Origin: Diplonema papillatum
Taxonomy: Eukaryota; Euglenozoa; Diplonemea; Diplonemida; Diplonemidae
NCBI GenBank assembly: GCA_030068145.1
Contig: JAPJBO010000235.1
Location: forward strand, 124,001-188,000
DNA: 64,000 bases
Direction of reading: 5' to 3'
The notes under the pieces are model-generated. The model saw only the letters and a list, made by a program, of their open reading frames with translations. It was not told where the DNA came from and did no database searches. The position numbers were made by a program, and so were the translations under genes. Shown in pieces: positions 31,350 through 42,628 of the stretch (positions are counted from its first letter, which is position 1; each line of letters starts with the position of its first letter).

Positions 31350-33685
31350 AAACGAGAGTCACCCAGGAACTTTAAAAATCCCGGAGGTACGCGCGAACTT
31401 TCAGTCTAAAAATAGTTGCGGGCATCGTGTGCTGAGAAAAAACACTGAGTCGGGGTCCGATCCAAGGCGCCCCGAACCCTGTTTGGGCGCTGAAGAGTAA
31501 CCCGCATCCCGAGCTTCTGCCACGTGACTCCTCCGCTCCTTTTTCGAGGATTCACGTGCGCGAAGAGGCTGGGCACAGGAAGGAGATGGACACCACAACC
31601 CGTCGAATTCACGACATGCATCATAATCCGTCCTTGGCACGAGGCTACTGACCCGATTTCAGAGCCAGTGGCGTGTTTTCGGTGATCGGTTCCAGGCGCC
31701 GGCTCTTCATCTTGTGAGAACGAACTGTCTTACCTCACGTGACTGTTGTACCGACACGTGTTTGTTTAAAGCCATGAGAAAAAAAAAAAAGTCAACCGCA
31801 AACAACTTCTGCCGGCAGGCAAAACCTGCCGAAAGGAATCAACCACCTTGGGGTAGGCTAGTTTGACACATGCTGTGGTTGGGGACAGAGACGCCGCCCA
31901 CCAGCACTACCTCCCCCGCGGGTCGAAATAGGCGGACGCCAAACGCAAACCTCTTCCAAAAAAAAAAAAAAAAATGGTCTACCTTGGCGCCTTTACTACC
32001 CAACCCATGGCAACGTTGGGGTTTTAGGTCTCGGAAACCCGTTTGAACAGTTTCCCGAGGTGGGAACACTTTCTAAAGTTTGGGAGGTTCGATGTCGGAA
32101 AAAAACTGTTAGGACAATTCAAGCAATAACAACGCAATTAGATGTCACTTCAGCTGTCCCATCACAAAGAGATCCCCTTAGGCTTACGTTACCATCCAAT
32201 AGGGTTCACGGACTACATCAGCTGGAAGGGCCCCGCAAAAAATTACTTTTCAACAGTCTCATTTGCTTGGCATCGTGTAGCCGTTTCTGCATCTGGTTCT
32301 TGCTTGATCTGAAGTCAAGGGAGGGGGGCTATGGTTACCACCCCAAGCCCGTGTCCCTCCGCCAAGGAAAAAGCGACGAGATCAACGCAAGCAGACATCA
32401 AGCAAGGGTCGACCGGTGCCCGTGATACTTCCAGTTGAAAACATTCTGCTGGCGAAAAATGATACTTACCGCGGGTTTTGGAAAAAAACCCAGAGCAAAA
32501 AACAAGAAAAAAAAAAAAAAACAAGACACTATCGCCGGGAACACAAAAAGGAGGCACCGATTCGATATATTGCACTGACGATTCATCTCTGGAGCCCCGT
32601 GGCACATGTGATCCCTACGACTGGAGTACGCTTTCGACATGTCAGTTTACCATCCCTGTAGCTTTCTGATGAGACTCCAGAAGAGGTTGCATCCTGTACA
32701 CATGGAGATGGACCAGTTGATGCAACATCGTCAGTTGCGTCATTTATCAGTGCGATGCGCCACACGGGAAATGCTCCTTTCCAAGCCCTGAAAAGTTCGC
32801 ACAACACAAGAATATAGCTCCAGTCTCCGGTCGGGGAAGATCCGCGCTTTCCTTCGTCCGGCACCACACCATCGCCATGAAATGCGAGCAAGTTCGCCGC
32901 ATGTGATTCGCTTGATACTCGCCTTCTTGCAACGCAAGTGAAGGCAACAAATGCGGTAAAAACGAACAACTTCTGGCCGAAACGGATATATGTGATACTT
33001 GCTTTGCTTGCATTTGATGCACGGCCAACCGGAGTTTCCACATTCAGGGCCCGGGGTTTACTCTGGACCGGGAGATTCTGCTTGCTGGTCTGCCTGCACC
33101 TTTGTAGCTGACGCAATGTTGCCCGCTGTGAGCCAGCATGAGAGAGCGAGAACGTAAGTCCAAGGCATACCTACCGTAATCGGAATTAGCCTTGGCCCCG
33201 CTGATCGCACAAGTCGATCGATTGACGACGCTCGATCGATCGAAGACGCTATGGCAGGCGACGACGGCGTCGATCCCAGTCCCCCCCAGACCAGTACTCC
33301 CGACGAATTTCCCCGCAGAACATCTTCGACCCCCTTGCACCTTCCTCAAATATTATTGCCTTCTATTGGGACCATTGCGCTTTCGGGTTCACCCGCGGGG
33401 GCGCTCTTTTATCCTGACCACACGAACCAAGCTGCTTTTCGACCGAGCCACTGGTTTTTCGCCCCTTTCTTGTCTGCCAAGATCGAGTCGCATTGCAACC
33501 ATTCAACCAGTGTCAGGCCGAAGGGCGACTCTGGCGGAAGTACCTGTCGCGTCAGGAGGGCACAGGTCACCTTCAAGAAAGACTGCCAGATCCGAGGTAG
33601 CGATTACCGTGGCCACTTGATTGAGGCATACCCGCATGCGCAAGTACGTGCAAAGGCGACGTAGGAGATTTATTAGTCGTCGAGG
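31350..33685. other. Intergenic stretch, no confident gene
   Basis: Frames at 33116-32583 (minus) and 33251-33664 (plus) are the longest. Neither shows a domain, splice logic or a paralogue, so they are not called. A CTGCCGAAAGGAATCAACCA-type word near 31830 is shared with the 3' end of the gene at 58484-59338. Confidence 0.4.
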
Positions 33686-33890
33686 CTGTCTCGCGCGGGT
33701 TCCTATTTTCTGGAACTTGAATCTGAAAGGACGGCAAGCCAGACCTGGCAGCCTGCAACTGTACTGCGGACTCGCTGGCTGCGGCGAAGCTCAGCAACGC
33801 CGAAGGCCGGCCAGAGAGCAGAATAGTCGAAAAACGCTGGCATCGCCATCGAAGCCACGCAGCGACTCTACCGGTCAGCACAGGTACGGT
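33686..33890 (+). pseudogene. Relic of the coiled-coil gene 3' end, second locus
   Basis: It shares TCGCGCGGGTTCCTATTTTC, LAAAKLSNAEGR and, in another frame, AGIAIEATQRLYR with 2962-3160. Frameshifts prevent a single reading. It lies upstream of the second PLA2 gene just as the intact coiled-coil gene lies upstream of the first. Confidence 0.6.
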
Positions 33891-34104
33891 CGAGAACTGC
33901 CCCACCGAAAGCTGAAGCATTAATAGAACGCTCACTGATCCCGTCTGGTTTGGATGACAAGAAGCTGCTATTAGTCATGTGCTTGTTTCGAGGGTGACTC
34001 CATCACTTTGGGTGCAAGAGATCAACCTTGGACATTTGGTCTAGTCTACCGTCCGCAGTTGGTGCAAATACTTGTTAGAACATGGCGCACACAACCTGAT
34101 CAGG

Positions 34105-34392
34105 GAAGAAGAAAGAAAGAAAAAGGCCGCTCCGGGTTCAGGAACGTGACAGTCAACTACAGCTTGCAAAGCTTGAGTCGGAGGCAGCACAGTGCTACAA
34201 CCCCGTCCGCTCTGCCCTGTGGCCGACCGTTTTGACGAGCTTGTGTTAAGCGCAAGCGCCAAGCCCCAAGGTGCGCCACGCCTTGATGCTTTAGTTTGGG
34301 AAATCGGTAGCCACTTGACCCATAGGCCCGTGGCTCTGCAGAACCGCCGAACACGTGAAGCTTTGCTCCCGTGTAGCAGGCTTTCCCACCTC
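34105..34392 (+). repeat. Duplicated 3' exon and intergenic segment, copy 1
   Basis: About 290 bp resembles 55927-56212 closely. The left part encodes a Lys-rich C-terminus ending AAPGSGT with TGA at 34147-34149 (AAPGPGT in the other copy, same spacing after an EH pair), so it looks like a terminal exon with its 3' UTR. The right part runs to 53 bases before the PLA2 start and may carry that promoter. Confidence 0.5.
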
Positions 34393-34444
34393 TCTAACAA
34401 CCTCATCAGAAAACAGAAAACCCCGACACCAAAGACGATCAACA

Positions 34445-35904
34445 ATGCACCGTGCATGCCTCGCTGGCCTTCTGCTTGCTGTCGTGGCAAGCGCTGACGA
34501 CGGCTTCAAGTGCGGCCGAGAGTGCATCGCGTCAAATTGCGACGTATGTAATTTGTCCGTCTTGTCTCAGTTGTTTGTTGCCGCGAATAAAGAGAAACCT
34601 TTGCGACGGCTTCTAAAGGTCAGCAGTGCGCGCGTTGCGCGTGTGGCTTGTGTTTTGTGTCTCGTGGGTGCCTCTCATGCGTACCGTGTGATGTGTTGCG
34701 TTGCGCCTCCTATTCGAACGCGAATATATTATCGGAAAGGAAGATTTCTGTGAATGCTGCGCCCTCCGAAATGACTTGCGCACCATAGCAGAGAGCGTAT
34801 GGGAGGAAGCTGAAGGGCTCGGAAACTACTCCGAAGGATGGTACTGCACTCGAACTCGTTCTCTCCTTCTAGAGAGCAAGTTTCTATGTACCTCTTCTCT
34901 CTTTCGTTTGCCAACTCGCTTGCATCGAACACGGGTGTCGAACTCTCAAACACCGAAACAGAACGGTCTCTCATTGCGCTGGGGAAAGTACTGCGGCATC
35001 GGCCACGGCGGGTGCCCTGGCGAAAAACCGTGCGATGCGTACGATTCATGCTGCAAGGCACACGACGATTGCGTCGGTTTGACCAACATGCTCGACACTA
35101 AGGTATGCTTAATCTGCACCACGCTCCTTCACCCATTTCGCCCCCCTTCCCCCCGTGTTGACATATTCTTCGAAGAAGACTTGATGCTAGCATCAAACAT
35201 GCATGAAAGGGCAGACAGTACTGCCAAACACCAACTAAGTCTTCCTCCGAAGACCGCGGTGAACAAAAAAATAATACGACGACATCCCGCCCTTCCTCGT
35301 TTTGCTTCCATTTCGCCACACTCGGTCCGGATTTTGGCAGCTATCTCTCTCAGCAAGCTGAGCTCACGCCGCCCTGTACACTTACCGTGGAGTGTCTACA
35401 CACCCGCACATGAAGGCATACGTTAGCATTCACCTTCACTCTGTCAGACAAAAGGCCCGAGATTCGTTTTCGAAGATTTGTCGGTGGCTAAAATCCAAGC
35501 ACCTGCGTATGTGCTATCACCTGTATGGTAATTTCCGCAGTGCGCTGCCAACCGTCACTTTTTGATAATGACAACCGCGGTTGTTACCATAAACGAAAGA
35601 AATCTCAAGACAAAGCCTGCTCCTTTAAACATTGAAACCGCCGTCCAATACACAGTGTCACACGGAGCTGAAGATTTGCCTGCAGGCCGCCCGAAGCGAT
35701 AAGGAGCCTCTGTTCTCGAAGAAGTGCGGGGTTGACGAACTCGTTGAAACGATGAGCTCCGGCATGGACCTCGCCAACCTGCTGTCCAGTGGACTCATGG
35801 GTGCTCCGTCCGGCGGCGGCGGCCGAAAAGAGAAGATGAAGAAGGTCCAGGACAAGAAGGATCGCCGGGCGAAGGAAAACCGCAGACGGAAGGACGAGCT
35901 GTAA
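34445..35904 (+). CDS. Plant-type secreted phospholipase A2, ER-retrieved
   Basis: Three exons: 34445-34543, 34962-35102 and 35656-35904, all phase 0, donors GTATGT and GTATGC. The product is 162 residues. By family it would hydrolyse the sn-2 acyl bond of phospholipids using calcium in the secretory pathway. Residues 1-17 are a signal peptide. CGRECIASNCD is the plant-type N-terminal cysteine pattern. Exon 2 carries the calcium loop WGKYCGIGHGGCPGEKPCDA and the active-site stretch CCKAHDDC with the His-Asp pair intact. Exon 3 adds the remaining paired cysteines (CHTELKICL, KKCG), a Gly run and a strongly basic tail ending RRKDEL, a canonical KDEL signal. Plant sPLA2-beta proteins have a comparable C-terminal retrieval tail. 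Exon 2 is the same 141 nt as in the paralogue at 4918. Confidence 0.9.
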
Positions 35905-38282
35905 GCGAAAATGCGCGCCGTGGCCGACGCAGCGTCCGTACCAGAATTTGGTTGGCGGAGCGCGATGTCGGAAATGATGCTGCGGAACTGTTGTACCTGC
36001 TGTGCCGGTTACGTTTATAAGCACGCAGGCGCTCGTTTCGTACCATGCAACACCGCCTGTCGGTATCGAGTAGGCCTGTTCCAGGCCGCTTGGTTATCTC
36101 GGCTGACTGTGCCGTCTGTAAACCTGGACACGACGTCAGCAAGTCCAACTTTGGATTGATGCTCATCGGCTTGCAGGGTGGAAGGAAGGAAGAGCCCGCG
36201 CACCATAGAGAGAGACGTCGCGACTCTGGAAGGTGGTTTTGTGGCTTGTCCTGCGGCGAACGCGAATGTTACCCCGCGGCTCTTTGCACGGACAGTGCCA
36301 CACACGGTGGAGTCCAGCCTCAGAAGCGTGGAGTGACAGCTGGAGTTAAAATGCAGGGGTGTCACACCACGCTTTTCGGGTTAGGATTTGCATGCGTTTT
36401 GGTTGTAGCACACACCCGCTTTTCGGGCGTGACTCGGGCACACCCTCTTTATCTCCAGCTTCTGAAGGCTGGACCTCGCCGTAAGCACATCCCAACAGTT
36501 CCCTTTTTATTGGCTCGCCGTTTGTCGTCCCGCACATTCTCGGATGGCTCTTAGATCACGCATTTCCGATAGTTGTTGAGCGCTCTGCAGTTGTGTGTAC
36601 CTGCAGCGTGGCTTCAACCGGATATCAGGGACTTCCGTCTGACTTGCAATCTTGGGCTGAGAATGAGGGGGCGAAGTAGGCCTTTTCCGGGTTAGTTTGA
36701 GTAGTCAGCACACTCCGCTTAAAAATTGGCCGACCTGGACGTGTCGAACGATGAAGGGTACTCGATGGAAACACCCACGAAGCGAGACTGCCCTCTTTGC
36801 CTCGAAGCCTCTCTCCGGCTTCGTTCCCCGGACAAGCACTCGGTTATCGATCAGGTGGAGGCGGCGAACGGGGGCACGATCCCGTGGATTCTCCCACTCA
36901 CTAGTTATCTCTCACTTTGTTTGCAACCAACTCAGAAAGCACCTTCGACTTCCGAACCATAATTTCGTAGGCAATAGCGAAATTATGACTCCCCTCTTAC
37001 AGGAGTGACCTCGAACCGTGGAAACACGGGAACAGGCCGCCTTCGTTAGATTGTTGCCTGCCGATCCACGCAGCTGGTGGACTGCAGCCAGCAAGGATTC
37101 TTCCAAGCGAGCTAATGACGTTTTTGATACTTTAACCACGCGAGCGAACTGCCACAAGGGGTAGTTAATTCACGAAAGAGTTTTGCGGGTGTCTGTGGGA
37201 GGCCAATTATTGATCGACAAGGCTCGGAAAAGACCCCCGTTTTGCCGGAAAAAGGGGGGCCCCCAGCAACCCAAAACTAGAAACCTACTACTCGGGTGGT
37301 CCTAAAATGCTCGGGAAATCCAAACGAACTGTTCGGATGCTCGTTTAGGCTGAAATAAGGGCTGCAGAATGCGAAAACAAGGCAGTCGGGCTGTTTTTTG
37401 TGGCTGCGGTTTGGGGTTTTGATGTTTTTCCTTAAGGAATTGCCTAGGAATTGGCTTGAAAATCACCTCCACAAGTCAATTCCTTACGGAAAAACGTCGT
37501 CACCAGAAATTCAAAACTCGAAACCTACAACTCTGATGCCCATAAAATGCTCCGAAAGGGCGGGAAAAGTGGTCGGACGCTCGTTAGGGCTGCAGAATGC
37601 GAAAACAAGGCTTGCTTTATCGAAAGACGGCACAAATCCTTTAAGTTCGCTCATCGTTGGATAATAATATTGATCCAGAAGCCGAACTGTTGGGCAGATG
37701 ATACGAACGGATTCATTTCGAGACAGGAAACGAACCATCGGAAGACATCAGGAAGTCAGACACACACTTCTCGCCAAAACAAACCTTCGCATCGCTTTAT
37801 GTTGGACGAGTTCTGTGTTCCTTTGTTATTGCCCCCCCTGCCCCTTTCTCCGAGAACCAGATCCTAATATAACTACCCCCGTTCACTCCGGTGCAGCGCA
37901 CGCTAAACGAAAAAAAAACACAAAAGAAAGCTCTTTAGTCGATCGGTATCAGAATCGAGCAAACAGTCGACAGCTCTTTGAGCACCCTGCTTTGTAGGAA
38001 AATCCTCGAGGCGTGGAGCACACCCAAAGAAACATCTCTGTGTCGGAAAAGGTGAGGATGGACCCACTTGTTGTTTGGCAGGGGCCACACACTATCACGG
38101 AAGGACGGGGCCGCCCCACGTTTTACCAGAACAGGCACAAGCACGACATCAACGTGCACTTCACGTGCCAAAGAAGGTGTGCGACTACGAAGTAATGCTG
38201 GAGTACATCTGTACATTACCCAGCTTCCCCTCAGGGAAGTATGGGCTTCTCGTAATGGTGGAGGGGTACAGGCGGCCGTCGC
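35905..38282. other. Intergenic stretch with a foldback MITE
   Basis: The MITE at 36304-36482 is listed separately. A short GC-rich frame at about 36726-36906 (MADLDVSNDEG..., with DCPLCLEAS) resembles a single coding exon with a CxxC pair, but it has no ATG or clear splice sites and is left uncalled. A duplicated 95-bp word set near 37310-37430 and 37530-37620 (CGGATGCTCGTTTAGGCTG, GCTGCAGAATGCGAAAACAA) is a local repeat. Confidence 0.35.
36304..36482. mobile_element. Foldback MITE, copy 2
   Basis: The left end ACGGTGGAGTCCAGCCTCAG and right end CTGAAGGCTGGACCTCGCCG are imperfect inverted repeats, with GGGGTGTCACACCACGC and GGGCGTGACTC inside. It is longer than copies 1 and 3 because of an extra GC-rich middle. 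Confidence 0.65.
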
Positions 38283-38823
38283 TTGAGAATTACACGGGCG
38301 AAAATGTGCCGTAACCCGCGAAAACCGGTGGCGTGGACGTTCCTTTTTCTTCCTTTCCTTGCACTCGACGACTCCACAACCCGCTCCCACCCTGAGATAC
38401 TGTCTGAGTGTGATCCAGCGTTCGTTGGCCACTTGCAAAGTTTGCTGACGGCCAGTGCATCCGTGCACCTTTGTGGGGGAAGTGTCGAAGTTTTCTGACA
38501 TCCTACCAGGTCCAGATGTTTTCGTAATGTTGAAGCGAACACGTTGGGTGAACAACAGGGCTGTAAAGGTCACCTCGCCGGTTACAATCACTGAGACGGT
38601 ACTTCTTGACAGTGGGGAAGAATACAACGTTCTCGGAGTGATCGTGCACCTTGGAGAGTCAGGGGGTGGACACTACGTGACCTACACGAAGGAAGGGGAG
38701 GTTTGGGTCCTTTACGACGACAACATGGTGGTACAGAAACAGTGGCATCATGTTTGCCAAGCGTTCCGGAGCGACGGGTATGCCGTGATGTTGCAGCAGA
38801 AGGCGGGTCTGGCAGTACATTAG
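38283..38823 (+). pseudogene. USP-family ubiquitin protease, C-terminal fragment with one frameshift
   Basis: The second part (to TAG 38821-38823) reads LPGPDVFVMLKRTRWVNN, then EEYNVLGVIVHLGESGGG, then HYVTYTKEGEVWVLYDDNMV, then an end FRSDGYAVMLQQ. This is the His box and Asp/Asn box of USP enzymes, with the catalytic His codon at 38671-38673. The preceding frame (38283-38498) reads LALDDSTTRSHPEILSECD and HLCGG and would join it in a USP. The two frames differ by one base at a run of five G (38475-38479). No Cys box was found upstream. It is either a truncated pseudogene, a sequencing indel, or the last exons of a larger gene. Confidence 0.6.
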
Positions 38824-39563
38824 TGTATATATTTATTGTATGCCCCTGCCCCGACAGATAGAAGAAGAGACGACAGACTCGCTATTGTAAAGGGGGGGAG
38901 CCACCGCCGGGAGAATAATCAATAGAAGCTGAGCCGACCTTGGACTGCTTCCTGCGCAAAAAAATTGCCCAGTCGAACATCAGAGAGGGCGGAACGGTTC
39001 TGTAGCCCATGCGAAACATTCGTAGCTCTAGGTGTAGCGCGGTCGTCAGCAACAAGCTTTCACAACGAAAAGACCACACACACGTACTGTCACCACCGCA
39101 GATACAGTACACGATGCCTCAAAGGAATCTTTACAACAGTGGTCACCCGGAGACTTTAAAACCTCCGCTCTCTAAGCGAACTTATACTCTAAAAGAGGCA
39201 AGCCCGCCTCCAACGAAAACCGCGAAAAAAAAAAGTCGGAGGACTCTAAAATCCCAGATTCTCAAGCGAACTTTAACTTTAAAAAGTGGCGAATAGGAGA
39301 AGAAAGCACAACGCTGCTGAGGGCCGCCCGGAGGCTTCAGTCCTCGCCTCGAGCACGCGTGCCTGCTCAGAGCGGAAGGGATTGCGGGAACAGGTCTTCT
39401 CGTCGGCAGTCCTTCCGTGCATCGTCGAAGGGGAAGGTGTGGCCCGGTGTTGCTGCTGGAGAGGACGGCGCGGGCGTGATTTAATAGAAGGACGCCGTGC
39501 GGGGCTGGCGGATCGAAACGCGGAACTGCGCCGTGTTCGACCCGGAGCACCCGGAGTTTCAAG

Positions 39564-39889
39564 CAGGGCTTACGCTCCACGTGTGGAACGTGTGGATTTC
39601 CACACGTTAATTCTTTTTGGATTTGTTCCCCCACGTGTGGATCCACAGGTACCACATGTGGATTTTGATTTATTGGTCCACATGCAGGGGGGAGTCTAGG
39701 CCCACTAGTGGTCAAGGCCGCACAGGCAGGTGTCGCCAAGTCCAGTAGCTACCTAGCGATGCTATTTTTTTTTTTTTTTTTTTTGCCGTCGCACATGAGG
39801 GGAAAGGTTTTTTTCCCCCTCGAACCTTAGGCGCCCACATGTGGACCACACGTATTTTCTCTGAGACCGAAAACGGAGCGTAAGCCCTG
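39564..39889. mobile_element. hAT-like MITE, copy 2
   Basis: Perfect 15-bp inverted ends (CAGGGCTTACGCTCC). The 8 bases before (GTTTCAAG) and after (GTGTCAAG) match at 7 of 8, as expected for an aged hAT target duplication. CAGGG tips are also usual for hAT. Non-coding, with CACACGTGTGGA palindromes and a run of T. Confidence 0.65.
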
Positions 39890-40191
39890 GTGTCAAGCGA
39901 GCCTTCGCATTTCTGCAGAACTGCAAAAAGGCGGAAAAGGTCGCCCGGATCTAGCCCGATACCGGACTGCTTGCTTCCTGTGTTTCCTCTCTCTCAAAGT
40001 TGCAAACACCGAACCTCTAAACCACAATAAACGCTACTTGCGACAGCATCCACGCACGCACAATAGGTCGCAAAGCAGACACCCAGACTGCGTTCCCCTT
40101 TTTGGGAGCGACAGTAAAAGGAGCCAAGTTCACGACCCCGACACCCCCCCTGTTCCTCTCCCGCCCTCCTTTTTCTGGCGAAAAAAAAAAA

Positions 40192-40701
40192 ATGGCGAGC
40201 TACGTCGAGTGCTGCAGCGTCTGCGAAAAGGAGTCGCCCGTCCAGCTTCCGACCGACGGGCAGCTAAAGTGGACAAGCAACGGCTTCTGCAACGCGTGCA
40301 ACAAGGACACGGCGTGGGTGCTGTACTGCTTCGGGAAGAGGAGGAAGGTGACGGATCGAGCGACGTATCTCCCCGAGGACGGGGGCGAGGCGAGGGTGAA
40401 GCTGTACAAAGCGAAGCTGTTGTCGCTGCAGGATGAGCTGCATGGCCTCCAAGAGAGGCTGGCGAAGTATCAGAAGGGCGGGGGTGGGCCCGCGTCTCCC
40501 GCGAAGGGCAAACCCGCGTCGCCGGCGGCCAAGCCGCAGGGCAAGGCCGCGAAGGCGAACGGGAAGCCGGCACCGAAGGCGAAGCGGCCGGCGCCGAAGA
40601 GCAAGCGGAAACCTGCCCGCGCCGCCGCCGACGACGAGCCCGTCGTCCGGCCGGCCCTCGACAAGAAAATCTCCTTCGGCGCCATCCTGCAGCACTACGC
40701 G
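40192..40701 (+). CDS. Zinc-ribbon-like, Lys/Ala/Pro-rich protein, first exon
   Basis: The ATG lies just after a run of A and opens a 170-codon exon ending in phase 0 at a GTATGC donor (40702). Residues 1-50 contain C7, C8-x2-C11, C33-x2-C36 and C46, a possible zinc ribbon. Residues about 60-95 are helical (YKAKLLSLQDELHGLQERL). Residues about 100-150 are a basic disordered tail (KGKPASPAAKPQGKAAK, KRPAPKSKRKPARA) resembling nucleic-acid-binding linkers. The exon ends DKKISFGAILQHYA. Family unknown; a nuclear or RNA-binding role is inference. A likely next acceptor, after TTTTTTTTGCAG at 41785, would continue in phase 0 as QRKGEASVEVTEK, but the rest is uncertain. Reading through the donor gives only a Val-Cys repeat from the GT microsatellite. 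Confidence 0.65.
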
Positions 40702-40704
40702 GTA

Positions 40705-40707
<3 letters not shown>

Positions 40708-40791
<84 letters not shown>
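40708..40791. repeat. (GT)n microsatellite, about 42 units
   Basis: It begins six bases after the intron donor at 40702. Two shorter GT arrays follow at 40974-41013 and 41384-41419 in the same presumed intron region. Confidence 0.95.
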
Positions 40792-40792
<1 letters not shown>

Positions 40793-40969
40793 GCGGACCC
40801 GTTTTAACGTGGTGCCTCCCTTCACGAAAGTACGACCACGCTCATTTTTGGCTAGGTAACGGCCGATGCACCCCCGGGCTGGGAGTGGGGGTCTCTGTTC
40901 GCTCTTCTGTTTGCATGGTGCTTCGGGCAGCAGCTGGCTAATGCTTCGTTTGCTACTACGCAATCGCCG

Positions 40970-40973
<4 letters not shown>

Positions 40974-41013
<40 letters not shown>
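40974..41013. repeat. (GT)n microsatellite
   Basis: Uninterrupted GT dinucleotides, second of three in this region. Confidence 0.95.
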
Positions 41014-41014
<1 letters not shown>

Positions 41015-41019
41015 GGAAT

Positions 41020-41320
41020 CCCTTCTGTTTCTTCGCTATTCCTAGGAAGTCGATAGAACGCATGTGGCTCCGTTCTTGGCTGTTCCGCTATCTCCGAGCT
41101 GTTTTTGCAGCAGAGCAAAAGGAGAGGCATCCGTCGAAGTCACGGGAAAAAGGTGGGAACAGATGAATGGGGAAGAACATACAGGTAAAAAAGAGGGCCG
41201 TCAGAGACGGAACGAAGGGATTCGAAGGGGGAGTACAAAAAGGGGGCAAACGGTGGGCCTGCGTTTGTCAGTTTTTGCTTACCCCTCCAACCTCGCTTTT
41301 GGCGAGTGGATAATATGAGG
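41020..41320 (+). repeat. Direct duplication, copy 1 (pair with 41690-41930)
   Basis: Both copies contain GAAGTCGATAGAACGCATGT, GCTGTTCCGCTATCTCC, a TTTGCAG acceptor-like site, GGAGAGGCATCCGTCGAAGT and CCAACCTCGCTTTTGGCGAG. A stretch with an exon acceptor seems to have been duplicated; the frame KGEASVEVT is conserved in both. Confidence 0.65.
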
Positions 41321-41689
41321 AGTTCGCTCAGAAACGTAAGGATTCCAACTTGACGCGCCGAAGGCGCTCAAGCAAGCTTGCTAGGTGTGTGTGTGTGTGT
41401 GTGTGTGGGTGTGGGTGTTGTTGACCCGTTTTTATCTCTCTCTATGGTGCCTCCCTGTGCGAGGGGCGTCCACGCTCCCCTCTGTTTCAAGTAACTGCGG
41501 ATGCTCCCGCGGGTTGTGAGTAGGGGTCCGTGTTCAACTGGGTGGGTTGGACCCTTCTGCTTCTGGCTGACACCATTTTGCGCACTTAACCATGGTTAAG
41601 GAGACGGACGAAAACAGCGACACAAGCATAGCTCAAAGCATCTGCAGATTAACACGAAAAGCTTCGTGCAAACAAAACCCGGTCTCATA

Positions 41690-41930
41690 TTTTCTTCGCG
41701 CGTCCTGGGAAGTCGATAGAACGCATGTGGCTCCGTTCTCCGCTGTTCCGCTATCTCCCAGCTGTTTTTTCCTTTTTTTTTGCAGCAGAGAAAAGGAGAG
41801 GCATCCGTCGAAGTCACAGAAAAGGTGGGGGCAGTTTTTGTTGTTGTCAGTTTTTGCTTCACCCGTCCAACCTCGCTTTTGGCGAGTGGATATGAGGAGT
41901 TCGCTCAGAAGCATAAGGAATCTCACGGAT
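41690..41930 (+). repeat. Direct duplication, copy 2
   Basis: Partner of 41020-41320. This copy has the longer pyrimidine tract before its TTTGCAG and is the better candidate exon 2 for the gene starting at 40192. Confidence 0.65.
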
Positions 41931-41992
41931 TTTCAGGGGAATCCGCGAGGCATGACGAATCTACGGGGGAAACATTTTGTTTTTTTGTAAGC

Positions 41993-42128
41993 TGTCTTGT
42001 AGGAAATACTTGAGGAGGCTGCCAGCTGCAAAATATCAAAGGAGGTAAATGTGCTGTAGCCCACACGAAACACAGGTGAATCTGGGTTTAGTGGCGGGCG
42101 TAAGCGTTCAACAAAAAAAGACCCACTT
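41993..42128 (+). repeat. Dispersed repeat, copy 2 (pair with 31112-31250)
   Basis: CTTGTAGGAAATACTTGAGG through GGGCGTAAGCGTTCAACAAA matches the 31-kb copy apart from a small insertion. It ends where the inverted-repeat-bounded satellite block begins. Confidence 0.65.
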
Positions 42129-42200
42129 TGGGACGACGTTTTTGGAATACCGACGGACATTGTCCGTCGAAAATGGGGGAGGGGGGGGGGTACCCACCCA
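42126..42200 (+). repeat. Left boundary inverted repeat of the satellite block
   Basis: GACGACGTTTTTGGAATACC, GACGGACATTGTCC and GGTACCCACCCACCCC recur in reverse orientation at 51481-51562. Together they bound about 9.4 kb of satellite and retrotransposon. Confidence 0.7.
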
Positions 42201-42339
42201 CCCCCCAGAAATCCAGAGATTTTTTTTTCTAACCTACCAATTTTTCCCCGCGCAGCGGGGGAGATTTTTTTGGGGGCTTTTATACTGTAGTTTCTCTTCG
42301 CCCCGCGCAGCGGTTTTTTTTTTTTGAGGTTTTTGTGGT

Positions 42340-42628
42340 GGGCGCAACCATGCGCAACTATGCGCAACAGCCCAAAGAACTATGCGCAACTATGCGCAAG
42401 TATACGGAACGACCCGAAAGTATGCGGAACAGCCCAAAACAACTATGCGCAACTATGCGGAACTACCCGAAAGTATGCGGAACAGCCCAAAAAACTATGC
42501 GCAACTGACCCGAAATTATGCGGAACAGCCCAAAACAACTATGCGCAACTATGCGCAACTATGCGCAATTATGCGGAACGACCCGAAAGTATGCGGAACA
42601 GCCCAAAAAACTATGCGCAACTATGCGG
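42340..42628 (+). repeat. 10-bp-modular satellite, + orientation, left block
   Basis: Modules AACTATGCGC, AAGTATGCGG, AACGACCCGA and AACAGCCCAA follow one another. The array is cut at 42628/42629 by the retrotransposon and resumes at 47318. Confidence 0.9.

Noticed and set aside
32583-33116. 177-residue minus-strand frame
   Set aside because: No domain, no splice context and no paralogue; openness of this length is expected by chance in this region.
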